A DNA stretch of 64,000 nt from Algoriphagus vanfongensis DSM 17529. GTDB lineage: Bacteria; Bacteroidota; Bacteroidia; Cytophagales; Cyclobacteriaceae. The position numbers and the translations under genes were made by a program. Of this stretch, positions 53,889 to 62,509 are shown piece after piece (position 1 is the first letter of the stretch; each line of letters starts with the position of its first letter). The stretch is taken from the NCBI RefSeq assembly GCF_000429465.1, contig NZ_AUBX01000009.1, positions 496,001-560,000 of the forward strand, written 5' to 3'. The notes below the pieces were generated by a model. It had not been told where the DNA came from. It did not search any database and saw only the letters and a program-made list of their open reading frames with translations.

Positions 53889-55406
53889 TTAAACCTGCGT
53901 ATTCACCGTATCTGGGAAATATCGATTGGCCAACTTGATCATTTCATCGCCTTTGACCAAATCGTGAACAGTCAATTCTGAGGTGTGATGATGCCCTGAT
54001 GCACCAAGAAGTTCTCTGACGGCATGTATGGTGTTTTTGTGAAAATTGTAAACCCGCTCAGCTTTATCCTCTATGACAAGGCCTTTAGCTAATCCTCTTT
54101 TTTGAGTAGCTACGCCTGTAGGACAATCGTTGGTATTGCAGCGCAAAGCCTGGATACAGCCGATGCTAAACATAAATGCTCTGGCTGAATTACACATATC
54201 CGCGCCCAAAGCGATGTTTTTCAAAATGGAGAATGCACTCAATGCCTTCCCAGATGCAATCAACTTGACCTTGTCACGTAAGTTGAACTTCTCAAGAGCT
54301 GCTCTCACAAAAATCAAGGCAGGCTCAAGAGGCAACCCAACACTATCTGAGAATTCCAACGGAGCTGCACCCGTCCCACCTTCAGCGCCATCGATGGTGA
54401 TAAAGTCCGGATAGCATTCTTGCGAAACCATTTCCTTACAGATTTCTATAAATTCCTCTGTCCTACCTACACAGAGTTTGATTCCGACAGGCTTTGCTCC
54501 TGACAAATCCCGCAACTGCTGGATAAATTCAATCAAGCCTTTAGGGTCTGAAAAAGCAGAATGCGCAGGAGGAGACAACACAGTTGTGCCTGCTTTGATA
54601 CCTCTAATTCGAGCGATTTCTTCCGTATTTTTAACCCCAGGCAACACTCCTCCATGACCTGGTTTGGCACCTTGAGAGATCTTGATTTCAATCAATTTCA
54701 CCTCTGGTTTATGTGCATTCTCCTTAAATTTTTCTGGGCTAAAATTCCCATGATCATCTCTACATCCAAAATATCCCGTACCGATCTGCCAGCACAAGTC
54801 ACCCCCATGAAGATGATAATCGGATATGCCTCCTTCCCCAGTGTTGTGAAAAAACTGTCCCTTTTTGGCTCCCAGATTAAGCGATGTCACGGCATTGGCA
54901 CTGAGAGAACCAAAACTCATCGCCGAAATATTCAAAATAGAAGCCGAGTAGGGCTGTTTGCAAAAAGGACCTCCTACAGTCACCCGCAGATCCTCTTCCT
55001 TGACATGGACAGCATAGATTGAGTGCCGCAATGCGACGTAATCTTCCCCATCGATGTCCTTTTGAGTTCCAAATGGATGTGTATCATTGACGCTTTTTGC
55101 ACGTCGGTAAGCCAAGGCTCGCAGGTTTCTACTAAAAGGTCTACCATCAGTATTACTCTCGATGAAATATTGCTGGATCTCGGGACTGATCGATTCCAAT
55201 AGATATCGGAAATGCCCCACTACTGGAAAATTACGGAGGATTGCGTGTTTCCTTTGAAAGGAATCATAGATTCCCAACACTGTCAAAAAACCCAATATAA
55301 ACAGGACAAAGTAGCCGAAACTAAACTCTCTAAATGAGTAAAACCACATCAAAAAAACGGTGGCTCCAAATAGCAGGAGAATGGAAAAGAAAAACAGTTT
55401 GCGCAT
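53889..55406 (-). CDS. FMN-binding glutamate-synthase-family membrane protein
   Basis: A 505-residue protein: two N-terminal membrane segments (about 1-45), then a TIM-barrel domain homologous to the FMN-binding part of glutamate synthase. Signatures: SASILNISAMSFGSLSANAV, NTGEGGISDYHLHGGD, ISQGAKPGHGGVLPGVKNTE, ITIDGAEGGTGAAPLEF and the iron-sulfur-like cysteine loop IQALRCNTNDCPTGVATQ. It lacks the amidotransferase domain, so it is a stand-alone GltB-like oxidoreductase of uncertain reaction. Last of a five-gene leftward run, 28 bases after the hydrolase gene. Confidence 0.9.
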   Translation of the reverse strand: MRKLFFFSILLLFGATVFLMWFYSFREFSFGYFVLFILGFLTVLGIYDSFQRKHAILRNFPVVGHFRYLLESISPEIQQYFIESNTDGRPFSRNLRALAYRRAKSVNDTHPFGTQKDIDGEDYVALRHSIYAVHVKEEDLRVTVGGPFCKQPYSASILNISAMSFGSLSANAVTSLNLGAKKGQFFHNTGEGGISDYHLHGGDLCWQIGTGYFGCRDDHGNFSPEKFKENAHKPEVKLIEIKISQGAKPGHGGVLPGVKNTEEIARIRGIKAGTTVLSPPAHSAFSDPKGLIEFIQQLRDLSGAKPVGIKLCVGRTEEFIEICKEMVSQECYPDFITIDGAEGGTGAAPLEFSDSVGLPLEPALIFVRAALEKFNLRDKVKLIASGKALSAFSILKNIALGADMCNSARAFMFSIGCIQALRCNTNDCPTGVATQKRGLAKGLVIEDKAERVYNFHKNTIHAVRELLGASGHHHTSELTVHDLVKGDEMIKLANRYFPDTVNTQV

Positions 55407-55434
55407 AGAAAACAGGGTTGATCGATACGAATAG

Positions 55435-56415
55435 TTAAGTGACAGGATGATTCTGACTAGAAAGAAGAAAGTCCAAAAAGCGTCTTTCGGCCCAAGTAAA
55501 CTCCTCTCCTTTTACAATAAAGCCAGTATGTCCTCCTCTCGCCGGCATTTCTAGAATTATCTCTTCTTTTCGATTTGCCAAGGAAACAGGGTAACATTCG
55601 GGCCCGAGGAGTGGGTCATTCAATGCATTGATAATGAGCGTCGGTATCGTAATTTGCTCCATCCAATTATCAGCGCTTACCGACTGATAAAAGTCCTGAG
55701 AATCTTTAAAGCCGTGGAGTTTTGCTGTGAAATGCGTATCAAAAGCATCAAAATCCTGAACTCGATCCAATAGTGACACATCTACCAAATCTGGGAATTG
55801 AACAGCTTTAAGGCGGATTTTGTTTTTGAGTTTTCCCAGAAATCTCTTTTTGTAAAAAGCATTGGCTCGCAGTTTCAGAGTAGCTGCACTGGAAGGCAAA
55901 TTGCAGGGAGTGGAATAAACGGCCGCCTTTTTGACTTGGGAAGGTAATTTATCTCCTTTTTCACCAATGTACTTCAGGGTCTGAGCGCCGCCCATGCTGA
56001 TACCGCAGAGATAAATCTCAGTATATGCAGCAAGTCCCAATACATGATTGACGACTGTATCGAGATCGTAACTTGCCCCATGATGATAGAGTATCGGTTG
56101 CAGGTTGATTTCACCTCCGCAACTCCTGTTATTCCATACCAAAACATCTACCTGATGTTGATTAAACAACTTAACCAATCCCTTCACATAGTGCCGTTGG
56201 GAGTCTCCCTCAAGACCGTGTGATATGATCAAAACCCTATCTGAACCTACTTTAGACCAATCCAAATTCAGAAAATCCTCATCTGGCGTATCGATCTTTT
56301 CTCTTTGATAAGTGACTCCTTCAATTTTTCGAAACAAACTAGGCACGATCGTTTCAAAATGACCATTGAAAAGGTATCCGGGAGGTCTTTGGTAGCTGGA
56401 ATTGATAATGGGCAT
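55435..56415 (-). CDS. YheT-like alpha/beta hydrolase
   Basis: A 326-residue cytoplasmic hydrolase of the YheT/EMB8 group. Typical segments: GHFETIVPSLFR near the N-terminus, VLIISHGLEGDSQRHYVKGL, the nucleophile elbow CGISMGGAQTLKYIGEKG, then LIINALNDPLLGPECYP with the Asp, and the catalytic His in ARGGHTGFI. Carboxylesterase-type reaction; the native substrate is unknown. Between the Hpt gene (79-base gap) and the FMN protein gene. Confidence 0.93.
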   Translation of the reverse strand: MPIINSSYQRPPGYLFNGHFETIVPSLFRKIEGVTYQREKIDTPDEDFLNLDWSKVGSDRVLIISHGLEGDSQRHYVKGLVKLFNQHQVDVLVWNNRSCGGEINLQPILYHHGASYDLDTVVNHVLGLAAYTEIYLCGISMGGAQTLKYIGEKGDKLPSQVKKAAVYSTPCNLPSSAATLKLRANAFYKKRFLGKLKNKIRLKAVQFPDLVDVSLLDRVQDFDAFDTHFTAKLHGFKDSQDFYQSVSADNWMEQITIPTLIINALNDPLLGPECYPVSLANRKEEIILEMPARGGHTGFIVKGEEFTWAERRFLDFLLSSQNHPVT

Positions 56416-56494
56416 GATCTTCCTATCAGGAAATAATAGCCAACTTACTGACTTGAGAGGAAATTAGCCATTTTTAAAGCAAAATTTCGCAGTC

Positions 56495-56848
56495 TCAATG
56501 CGCCACTAAAAGTTCTCCTACTTCTTTGACCGCGACTTTCACTTGAGACTCAAGCTCTTGATAATGCGTGAAAAATTCGGGTACAAATCCCCGAGAGTCC
56601 AAAATTTCCTTCCCAAGCTGTAGACTTTCGGCTATATCCTCAAAACCGAACATCGCAAGAGTCGGTTTGATCTTATGCCTGATCTGCTGAATGAGGGTCG
56701 CATCCAGCTTTTCAGCCCCTTCAGCATATTTACTCTGAAGCTCCAAAAGCCCCGTGTGGATGGCTTTGGTCAATTCTTCTTTGAACTGCTCATCTCCTTC
56801 CGCTAAGTCCAAGATGCGGCTATGAAGTTCTGGATAAGCTAAACTCAT
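56495..56848 (-). CDS. Hpt (histidine phosphotransfer) domain protein
   Basis: About 117 residues from the ATG at 56848, whose ATGA overlaps the stop of the flavoprotein gene. It is a single four-helix Hpt-like domain. The candidate phosphoacceptor is the His in LIQQIRHKIKPTLAMFG, with the Lys and Gly spacing of the H-x-x-K-x-x-x-x-x-x-G pattern. Such proteins relay phosphate between receiver domains in hybrid phosphorelays. No kinase or receiver gene lies nearby, so its partners are encoded elsewhere. Confidence 0.8.
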   Translation of the reverse strand: MSLAYPELHSRILDLAEGDEQFKEELTKAIHTGLLELQSKYAEGAEKLDATLIQQIRHKIKPTLAMFGFEDIAESLQLGKEILDSRGFVPEFFTHYQELESQVKVAVKEVGELLVAH

Positions 56849-58059
56849 AAGTTTTTGTGGGTGATAGATTTGCCAGCCAAATATCCTGTAGACCAAGCCG
56901 CCTGGAAGTTAAAACCACCAGTGATTCCGTCTATATTGAGTATTTCTCCAGCAAAGTAAAGATTTGGGTGATATTTACTTTCCATTGTCTCGGGATTGAC
57001 CTCACTCAGATCGAGTCCTCCAGCGGTGACAAACTCATCCTTAAAGGTGGTCTTTCCTTTGACTGTCAAAATATAGCAAAAAAGATTTTGTACCAATCTA
57101 TTGAGCTGTTTTTTACTCAAATTTCCGTAGATCGCCTCCTCTGCTATCTCCGACTTTTCTAAAAAATGCATCCATAAACGAGCTGGCAACTCAAAAAGCG
57201 GATAGTTTTTGAGCATTTTTTTCGGATTGGCAGCGGCAAAGGACTGGATGCTGTTTCTGTAGTCCTCCTCTCCGAAAGTTGCATTCCAATTGATGATAGC
57301 ACGAGCTTCATAGTCATGATCGTGCAGCCACTGTGCCCCAAAAGCAGAAAGCTTCAATACAGCTGGCCCACTCACTCCCCAATGTGTCACTAGCAATGGA
57401 CCTTGATAGGACAGCTTCGTACCCTCTAGCTTTACATGCACCTGAGGAGCGGAAAGCCCCATCAATTCTCGTATTGGCTCGGAAGGGGTATTGAAGGTAA
57501 AAAGTGAAGGAATAGGATCTAAGATTTTATGATTTAACAACTTAAGAAACCCATAGCCATCTATTTTGGGATGACCTCCTGTGGCCAGGATAACAACATC
57601 AGCTCCAATATTTTCCTTTGAAAAGCGCAAATTCCACTTTTGACTTTCTTGAATTAAGCTTTCCAATGCCCAACCGGTTTTGACTACGACACCCAACTTT
57701 TGAGCCTCTTGCATCAAAGCTCCAATGATACTGGAAGAAGAATCAGACATTGGAAAAACCCGACCATCTGCCTCAGTTTTCAGAGGTACATTTCTGGATT
57801 CAAACCAAGAGATCGTATCCGTGGAGTCAAAATGCCGAAACACTCTTTTTAAGAATTTCTCTCCCCTCGGATAATTCTTGACCAACTTGGAAATTTCCAT
57901 CGGTCGATGCGTGACATTACACCTTCCTCCTCCTGAGATTTTTACCTTCGATAGTAGCTTTGGTGATTTCTCATAGATGCACACATTTCTCCCTTTTCCT
58001 GCTGCATGAATAGCAGCAAAATAGCCAGCTGCACCGCCACCAATGATTGCTATTTCCAA
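56845..58059 (-). CDS. HI0933/YhiN-like flavoprotein (NAD(P)/FAD-dependent oxidoreductase)
   Basis: A 404-residue protein with FAD motif IAIIGGGAAGYFAAIHAA at the N-terminus. The HI0933 signatures are KVKISGGGRCNVTHRP (about 42-57), EADGRVFPMSDSSSSIIGAL, GPLLVTHWGVSGPAVLKLSA and the C-terminal FVTAGGLDLSEVNPETMESK followed by LYFAGEILNIDGITGGFNFQ. The family binds FAD; its physiological substrate is undefined. Translationally coupled to the Hpt gene downstream and 35 bases after the HerA-like gene. Confidence 0.94.
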   Translation of the reverse strand: MEIAIIGGGAAGYFAAIHAAGKGRNVCIYEKSPKLLSKVKISGGGRCNVTHRPMEISKLVKNYPRGEKFLKRVFRHFDSTDTISWFESRNVPLKTEADGRVFPMSDSSSSIIGALMQEAQKLGVVVKTGWALESLIQESQKWNLRFSKENIGADVVILATGGHPKIDGYGFLKLLNHKILDPIPSLFTFNTPSEPIRELMGLSAPQVHVKLEGTKLSYQGPLLVTHWGVSGPAVLKLSAFGAQWLHDHDYEARAIINWNATFGEEDYRNSIQSFAAANPKKMLKNYPLFELPARLWMHFLEKSEIAEEAIYGNLSKKQLNRLVQNLFCYILTVKGKTTFKDEFVTAGGLDLSEVNPETMESKYHPNLYFAGEILNIDGITGGFNFQAAWSTGYLAGKSITHKNL

Positions 58060-58094
58060 CTTATATTGAGTTGACCTGTAATTATTTAAACAAA

Positions 58095-59627
58095 TTATCT
58101 TTTACGAGAAAATGAACCCAAAATACCTCTGGTTAATTCCCGAAAAATAGTTCTGCCTATCTGCCGCACCATGGTGTTTTTGCTGAGTTCTTCGATCAGA
58201 GATTCTTCTTGTTTTGTTCTTCGGCTAGTCCTCGGAGCTGGGCCTGGAAGCACCGCCTTCTCTTGCTCAACTTCTAGTTTCTCCAGCTTTTTCTCCAATA
58301 ATTCAAAAGCACTTTCCCGATCTATTTCTTCGTTGTATTTCGACGCCAAATCCGAGTCCTTCACCAACTCGTCAATTTCTTGATCAGACAAAATATCCAT
58401 CCGAGTAATAGGCGCTCTTACCAGCGTATGAGCCAATGGCGTAGGGATCCCTTTTTCATTGAGAGCCGTAATTAGAGCTTCCCCGATGCCCATCGAAGTC
58501 AATACTTCTGATGTATTGTAATAGGGTGATTCGGGATAGTTCTCGGCAGTTTTAGTGATGGCTTTGCGGTCTTTGGCCGTAAATGCCCTTAATGCATGTT
58601 GCACTTTGAGCCCCAATTGTCCCAAAACTGAGTCCGGCACGTCGGTTGGAGTCTGAGTACAAAAGTAAACTCCTACCCCTTTGGAGCGGATCAACTTAAT
58701 AATGGCTTCAATTTTCTCAAGCAAGTCTTTGGATGCATTGGAAAAAACCAAATGAGCCTCATCGATGAAAAGACAAAGCTTTGGTTTATCATCGTCTCCC
58801 TGCTCCGGAAACGTCTCATAAATCTCCGATAACAAGCTGAGCATAAAGGTAGAAAAGAGCTTGGGGGAAGATTGAATATCTGTTAAGCGTATCACAGAAA
58901 TCACTCCTCGACCATATTTACTGCGAACAAAGTCTTCGACGTCAAAGGACTTTTCACCAAAGAATCGGTCTGCTCCTTCTTGCTCCAATTCGATAATCTT
59001 TCGCATGATCGTATTGACCGAAGCTGAAGAAACCCTACCAAACTCTTTGGTAATTGCTTCTTTACCTTCATTGGTAATGTATTGGAGGACTTTTTTCAGA
59101 TCCTTGAGATCTACCAAGGGCAAGTGCTGCAAGTCGCAATAGCGAAAAATCAAAGCAATGACTCCTCTTTGGGTATCATTGAGGTCCAGAATCTGAGAAA
59201 TCAACACTGGTCCAAATTCAGATACCGTGGCCTTCAGCCGCACGCCTTTTTCATCGGAGATCGACATGAGCTCTACTGGTAGCCCCATAGGATCATAGTC
59301 TACTCCGATCTTTTGAGACCTATTCAAGATAAAGTCAGAAGCTTCTCCGGGCTGAGCTAAACCAGACAAATCCCCTTTCAAATCCATCAACACTGAAGGG
59401 ATTCCTTTCAGAGATAATTGCTCAGCTATCACCTGTAAAGTTTTTGTCTTACCTGTGCCAGTAGCACCTGCGATCAAGCCATGTCGATTCATGGTTTTGA
59501 GAGGTACTTTGATCTGCGCGCCTTGGATCGGCTCCCCATTTAGGATACCGGTTCCCATGACGATAAAATCTTTTTTATAAACCTGACCTTCAGCCAAATG
59601 GGAGATAAACTGTTCTTTCTGACTCAT
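58095..59627 (-). CDS. HerA-like helicase-domain ATPase (DUF853)
   Basis: About 510 residues from the ATG at 59627 (an upstream in-frame start adds eight residues). P-loop ATPase of the HerA/FtsK group: Walker A AGATGTGKTKT (K60), Walker B LCLFIDEAHLVF, and the DUF853 segments SVLMDLKGDLSGLA and GVGVYFCTQTPTDVPDSVLG. The last 100 residues are a charged coiled coil ending in a basic arginine-rich tail. DNA-end processing or translocation is likely by family, but the DUF853 group is uncharacterised. First gene of the five-gene leftward run. Confidence 0.92.
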   Translation of the reverse strand: MSQKEQFISHLAEGQVYKKDFIVMGTGILNGEPIQGAQIKVPLKTMNRHGLIAGATGTGKTKTLQVIAEQLSLKGIPSVLMDLKGDLSGLAQPGEASDFILNRSQKIGVDYDPMGLPVELMSISDEKGVRLKATVSEFGPVLISQILDLNDTQRGVIALIFRYCDLQHLPLVDLKDLKKVLQYITNEGKEAITKEFGRVSSASVNTIMRKIIELEQEGADRFFGEKSFDVEDFVRSKYGRGVISVIRLTDIQSSPKLFSTFMLSLLSEIYETFPEQGDDDKPKLCLFIDEAHLVFSNASKDLLEKIEAIIKLIRSKGVGVYFCTQTPTDVPDSVLGQLGLKVQHALRAFTAKDRKAITKTAENYPESPYYNTSEVLTSMGIGEALITALNEKGIPTPLAHTLVRAPITRMDILSDQEIDELVKDSDLASKYNEEIDRESAFELLEKKLEKLEVEQEKAVLPGPAPRTSRRTKQEESLIEELSKNTMVRQIGRTIFRELTRGILGSFSRKR

Positions 59628-59717
59628 ATTCAATAATTTTAAAAAAGCCAAACTACAAAAAAAACCTTGATGCCAAGGGCAAAAAGGTTTTGAAAATGTA
59701 AATGATATCTAAATGTA

Positions 59718-60125
59718 TCAGTAGGTCACTACTGGATCCAATTCTTTCGCTTGAGCCACAAAGTCTTCCACTTTAGAGAGAGCTGGAACTACCTTCGTAA
59801 GGCCTTTTTCTTCTTGGGTTTTTGTCAAAGCTTCATGCAGGTTTGCTGCATTTCTGTTTCTAAGTTCTTTCACAGTATCCACACCGGTAGCTTTCAATAG
59901 CTCGGCAAATTGGCTTCCTACACCGTTGATTCTAAAGAGGTCAGCCATATTGACCCAAGTTAGGATTTTGGACTCATCTACTCCAGAGGCTTCTGCAAGC
60001 TTCTTTCTCCCAGCTTTGGTAGCCCCTGCTTCCAATAGTCCTTCCACAGATTTTACTCCTGCTTCGGCTAGTTTCCCTTTGTACACCTCACCGATTCCTT
60101 CAATTGCATCAATTGATTTTGCCAT
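59718..60125 (-). CDS. DUF4332 helix-hairpin-helix protein
   Basis: About 135 residues from the ATG at 60125 (three upstream codons are unnecessary). It is made of two helix-hairpin-helix-like repeats: IDAIEGIGEVYKGKLAEAGV near the N-terminus and LFRINGVGSQFAELLKATGV in the middle, each with the I-x-G-I/V-G turn. This matches DUF4332. Such domains often bind DNA or act as small adaptor modules; no function is established. A single-gene unit read leftward, upstream of the HerA-like gene. Confidence 0.88.
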   Translation of the reverse strand: MAKSIDAIEGIGEVYKGKLAEAGVKSVEGLLEAGATKAGRKKLAEASGVDESKILTWVNMADLFRINGVGSQFAELLKATGVDTVKELRNRNAANLHEALTKTQEEKGLTKVVPALSKVEDFVAQAKELDPVVTY

Positions 60126-60331
60126 GTTGATCAAATTTTAATAAAACATTATAGAAATAATTCAAAGCACTAGTGCTTCAAGGTTGCAGAGAACCTTATG
60201 CCTAAAATAAAGACAATTTTTGGCTTCCAAAATCCATTTAAGAGAATGTTTGAAATTTCATCATTTGCAAACATTAACTTTACCATTCCAAAAACTTCTT
60301 GCTTATTTTGGGTCAAAATACTGAATCAAAG

Positions 60332-61030
60332 GTGCGTTCTATCTCTTTTATCCCCCTCTTCTTACTATTCCTCTCCATCTGCTCCCTATCACATGCTCAG
60401 GGCGTCCCCAACCTCGGTCAGACCGACCGATGGATGAAAGGTGCCATGGCCGCCATGGAAAGAAATGACTTTGAAACAGCCAATTCTATTTTCAGAAATC
60501 TGATAGAGTCCGGTTTGCCACTACCAGAAGAAATGCCCTATTTCTTTGCAGAAACCCTATTTGAGCTGAAGCAGTATGACAATAGTGCCAATTTCTTGCA
60601 GAAATACTTCGAGCTCAACGGCTTCAGAGGTGAAAATTATCAAAGTGCCAAAGAACTGGAGCAAAGATTGGAAAGTCCGCTTCAGGCTATTCTTCAGTGT
60701 CAGCTCTGTGATAGAAAAGGCTATAGAAACGAGTCATGCCCCACGTGCCACGGGGCTCAAAAAACTGAACAAGACTGTTCCTACTGCAAAGCCAAGGGAG
60801 TGGTAGGCTGTAGTAAATGTGCAGCCACAGGGATGATCACCAAAAAAAATATATTCAATATATGGGAGTACTACGAGTGTGACCGATGCGCCGGAAAAGG
60901 ACGATTGACATGCCCCACCTGCGATGGATCACTCAAGGAAGTAAGTGACTGCAAGACCTGCAAAGGAAGTGGTTCTGTTCCTTCGGAGATCATATGCGAT
61001 CACCAACCAGGTGCTGATCATGATCATTAA
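60332..61030 (+). CDS. Secreted TPR protein with DnaJ-like CxxC zinc-finger cluster
   Basis: About 233 residues if the GTG at 60332 is used, which places a signal peptide (FIPLFLLFLSICSLSHAQ) at the start; a TTG at 60299 is an alternative and no ATG fits. After a helical TPR-like region (MAAMERNDFETANSIFRNLI) come eight C-x-x-C pairs over about 90 residues, several followed by G-x-G or K-G as in DnaJ zinc centres (CQLCDRKGY, CPTCHG, CSYCKAKG, CSKCAATG, CDRCAGKG, CPTCDG, CKTCKGSG). The end is His-rich (DHQPGADHDH). Exported zinc-binding protein of unknown role. Confidence 0.7.
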   Translation: MRSISFIPLFLLFLSICSLSHAQGVPNLGQTDRWMKGAMAAMERNDFETANSIFRNLIESGLPLPEEMPYFFAETLFELKQYDNSANFLQKYFELNGFRGENYQSAKELEQRLESPLQAILQCQLCDRKGYRNESCPTCHGAQKTEQDCSYCKAKGVVGCSKCAATGMITKKNIFNIWEYYECDRCAGKGRLTCPTCDGSLKEVSDCKTCKGSGSVPSEIICDHQPGADHDH

Positions 61031-61031
61031 C

Positions 61032-61060
61032 AAAAAATCCCGCTTGAAGCGGGATTTTTT
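61032..61060. terminator. Bidirectional terminator between convergent genes
   Basis: A near-perfect stem AAAAAATCCCGCTT / AAGCGGGATTTTTT directly follows the zinc-finger gene stop and precedes the stop of the convergent TPR lipoprotein gene. Confidence 0.87.
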
Positions 61061-61662
61061 TAGTTACAATATTTTTCCAAAGCATCTTCCGCTCCGGGAT
61101 ATTCGAGGCCTTTGGCCAATTGAAAATCCTCACAGGCACTTTTCTTTTTCTTTGTAGCAATTTTCAGCATACCACGATTGAAATAGGCCTGAGCAAAGTT
61201 TTTATCCAGCTTGATAGCGTTGGTATAAGCCTTCATCGCTTCATCCGTATTGCCTAACTGATGTAGTGCTCTGCCTTTCATTAAAGAAGCCATGGCCGGC
61301 GCACCAGAGATCTCTTCCGCTCTGCTGGCGAAAATCAATGCTTTCGAATAATTCTTATTGGCGTAGTGAATATTAGAAATACTGAGCAAAACCTGGAAGT
61401 TATTGGGATCGATTTTGATCGCTTTCTCAAAATCATTCAGCGCCGAATCGTATTCTCCCTGCTCCTCATGAGCCCTTCCTCTATTGTAGAGAGTAGTGAC
61501 GTCATTGGGGCTGAACTTAAGCGTTTCTGAATATTCGTTGACTGCTTTCTGATACTCGCCATTGGAGAAATGCACATCTCCTTTGTTTTGTCCTGAATTA
61601 GAACAAGCCAGGCATGCAGCACTTAATAGCACTGCAAACCCGGCCCGAAACAAGATTTTCAT
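61060..61662 (-). CDS. TPR-repeat lipoprotein
   Basis: A 200-residue lipoprotein (signal ending LSAACLAC). It holds about four tetratricopeptide repeats with the W/L-G-Y-A-F-A-P-type positions visible (GEYQKAVNEYSETLKFSPND, then EYDSALNDFEKAIKIDPNN, YSKALIFASRAEEI and NTDEAMKAYTNAIKLDKNF). It probably acts as a protein-interaction scaffold in the periplasm or outer membrane. It follows dapD by 10 bases on the same strand and may be co-transcribed with it. Confidence 0.88.
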   Translation of the reverse strand: MKILFRAGFAVLLSAACLACSNSGQNKGDVHFSNGEYQKAVNEYSETLKFSPNDVTTLYNRGRAHEEQGEYDSALNDFEKAIKIDPNNFQVLLSISNIHYANKNYSKALIFASRAEEISGAPAMASLMKGRALHQLGNTDEAMKAYTNAIKLDKNFAQAYFNRGMLKIATKKKKSACEDFQLAKGLEYPGAEDALEKYCN

Positions 61663-61672
61663 ATTAGTTGGT

Positions 61673-62488
61673 TTAGACTGCTACGTTGTTTTCTCTTAAC
61701 GCATCATTGAGAGAAGTCTTGAGGTCCGTAGAGGCTTTTCGCTGGCCTATGATCAAGGCACATGGCACTTGGTATGTACCAGCATTGAATTCTTTGGAAA
61801 GAGAACCTGGAATCACCACAGATCTAGGAGGCACATAGCCCTTATATTCTACTGGCTCATCTCCGGTCACATCGATGATTTTGGAACTGGCAGTGAGTGT
61901 CACTCCTGCTCCAATCACCGCTTCTTTACCGATTCTTACTCCTTCGACAATAATGGCTCTGGATCCTACAAAGGCCCCATCTTCCACTATCACAGGTGCA
62001 GCTTGAACCGGCTCCAAAACCCCTCCGATACCTACTCCGCCACTCAAATGAACGTTTTTGCCGATCTGAGCACAAGATCCGACAGTCGCCCAAGTATCAA
62101 CCATCGTGCCACTGTCCACAAATGCGCCGATATTAACATAACTTGGCATCATGACTACTCCACTGGCCAAATGCGCACCGTAGCGTGCCACAGCATGAGG
62201 AACTACACGTACACCTTGTTTGGCGTAGTTGGTCTTCAATGCCATTTTATCATGAAACTCAAAAGGTCCTACCTCTATGGTCTGCATCTTTTGAATCGGG
62301 AAATAAAGAATCACTGCCTTTTTCACCCAGTCATTTACTTGCCATGTACCATCTTCCAATGGCTCAGCCACTCTGACTTGACCAGCGTCCAAATCTGCAA
62401 TGATCGTTTTGATCGCAATTTCAGTGTCTTTTTCTTTCAACAATTCTCTGTTGTCCCAAGCTCGTTCGATGATTTCTCTGAGTTCCAT
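61673..62488 (-). CDS. dapD: 2,3,4,5-tetrahydropyridine-2,6-dicarboxylate N-succinyltransferase
   Basis: About 271 residues from the ATG at 62488 (MELREIIERAWDNRELL), matching the usual DapD start; an in-frame ATG at 62515 adds nine residues. A helical N-domain is followed by left-handed beta-helix hexapeptide repeats (GVVMMPSYVNIGAFVDSGTM, VGSCAQIGKNVHLSGGVGIG, VEDGAFVGSRAIIVEGVRIG). It performs the succinylation step of lysine/diaminopimelate synthesis, feeding peptidoglycan. Divergent from the glycosyltransferase gene with only 21 bases between starts. Confidence 0.96.
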   Translation of the reverse strand: MELREIIERAWDNRELLKEKDTEIAIKTIIADLDAGQVRVAEPLEDGTWQVNDWVKKAVILYFPIQKMQTIEVGPFEFHDKMALKTNYAKQGVRVVPHAVARYGAHLASGVVMMPSYVNIGAFVDSGTMVDTWATVGSCAQIGKNVHLSGGVGIGGVLEPVQAAPVIVEDGAFVGSRAIIVEGVRIGKEAVIGAGVTLTASSKIIDVTGDEPVEYKGYVPPRSVVIPGSLSKEFNAGTYQVPCALIIGQRKASTDLKTSLNDALRENNVAV

Positions 62489-62509
62489 TATTTTCTTTAG
62501 TTTCGTTTT

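Noticed and set aside
61769..62500. 243-codon open frame on the plus strand
   Set aside because: It is antisense to dapD, which has clear hexapeptide repeats; the frame's Ser/His/Cys-rich composition is typical of a shadow.
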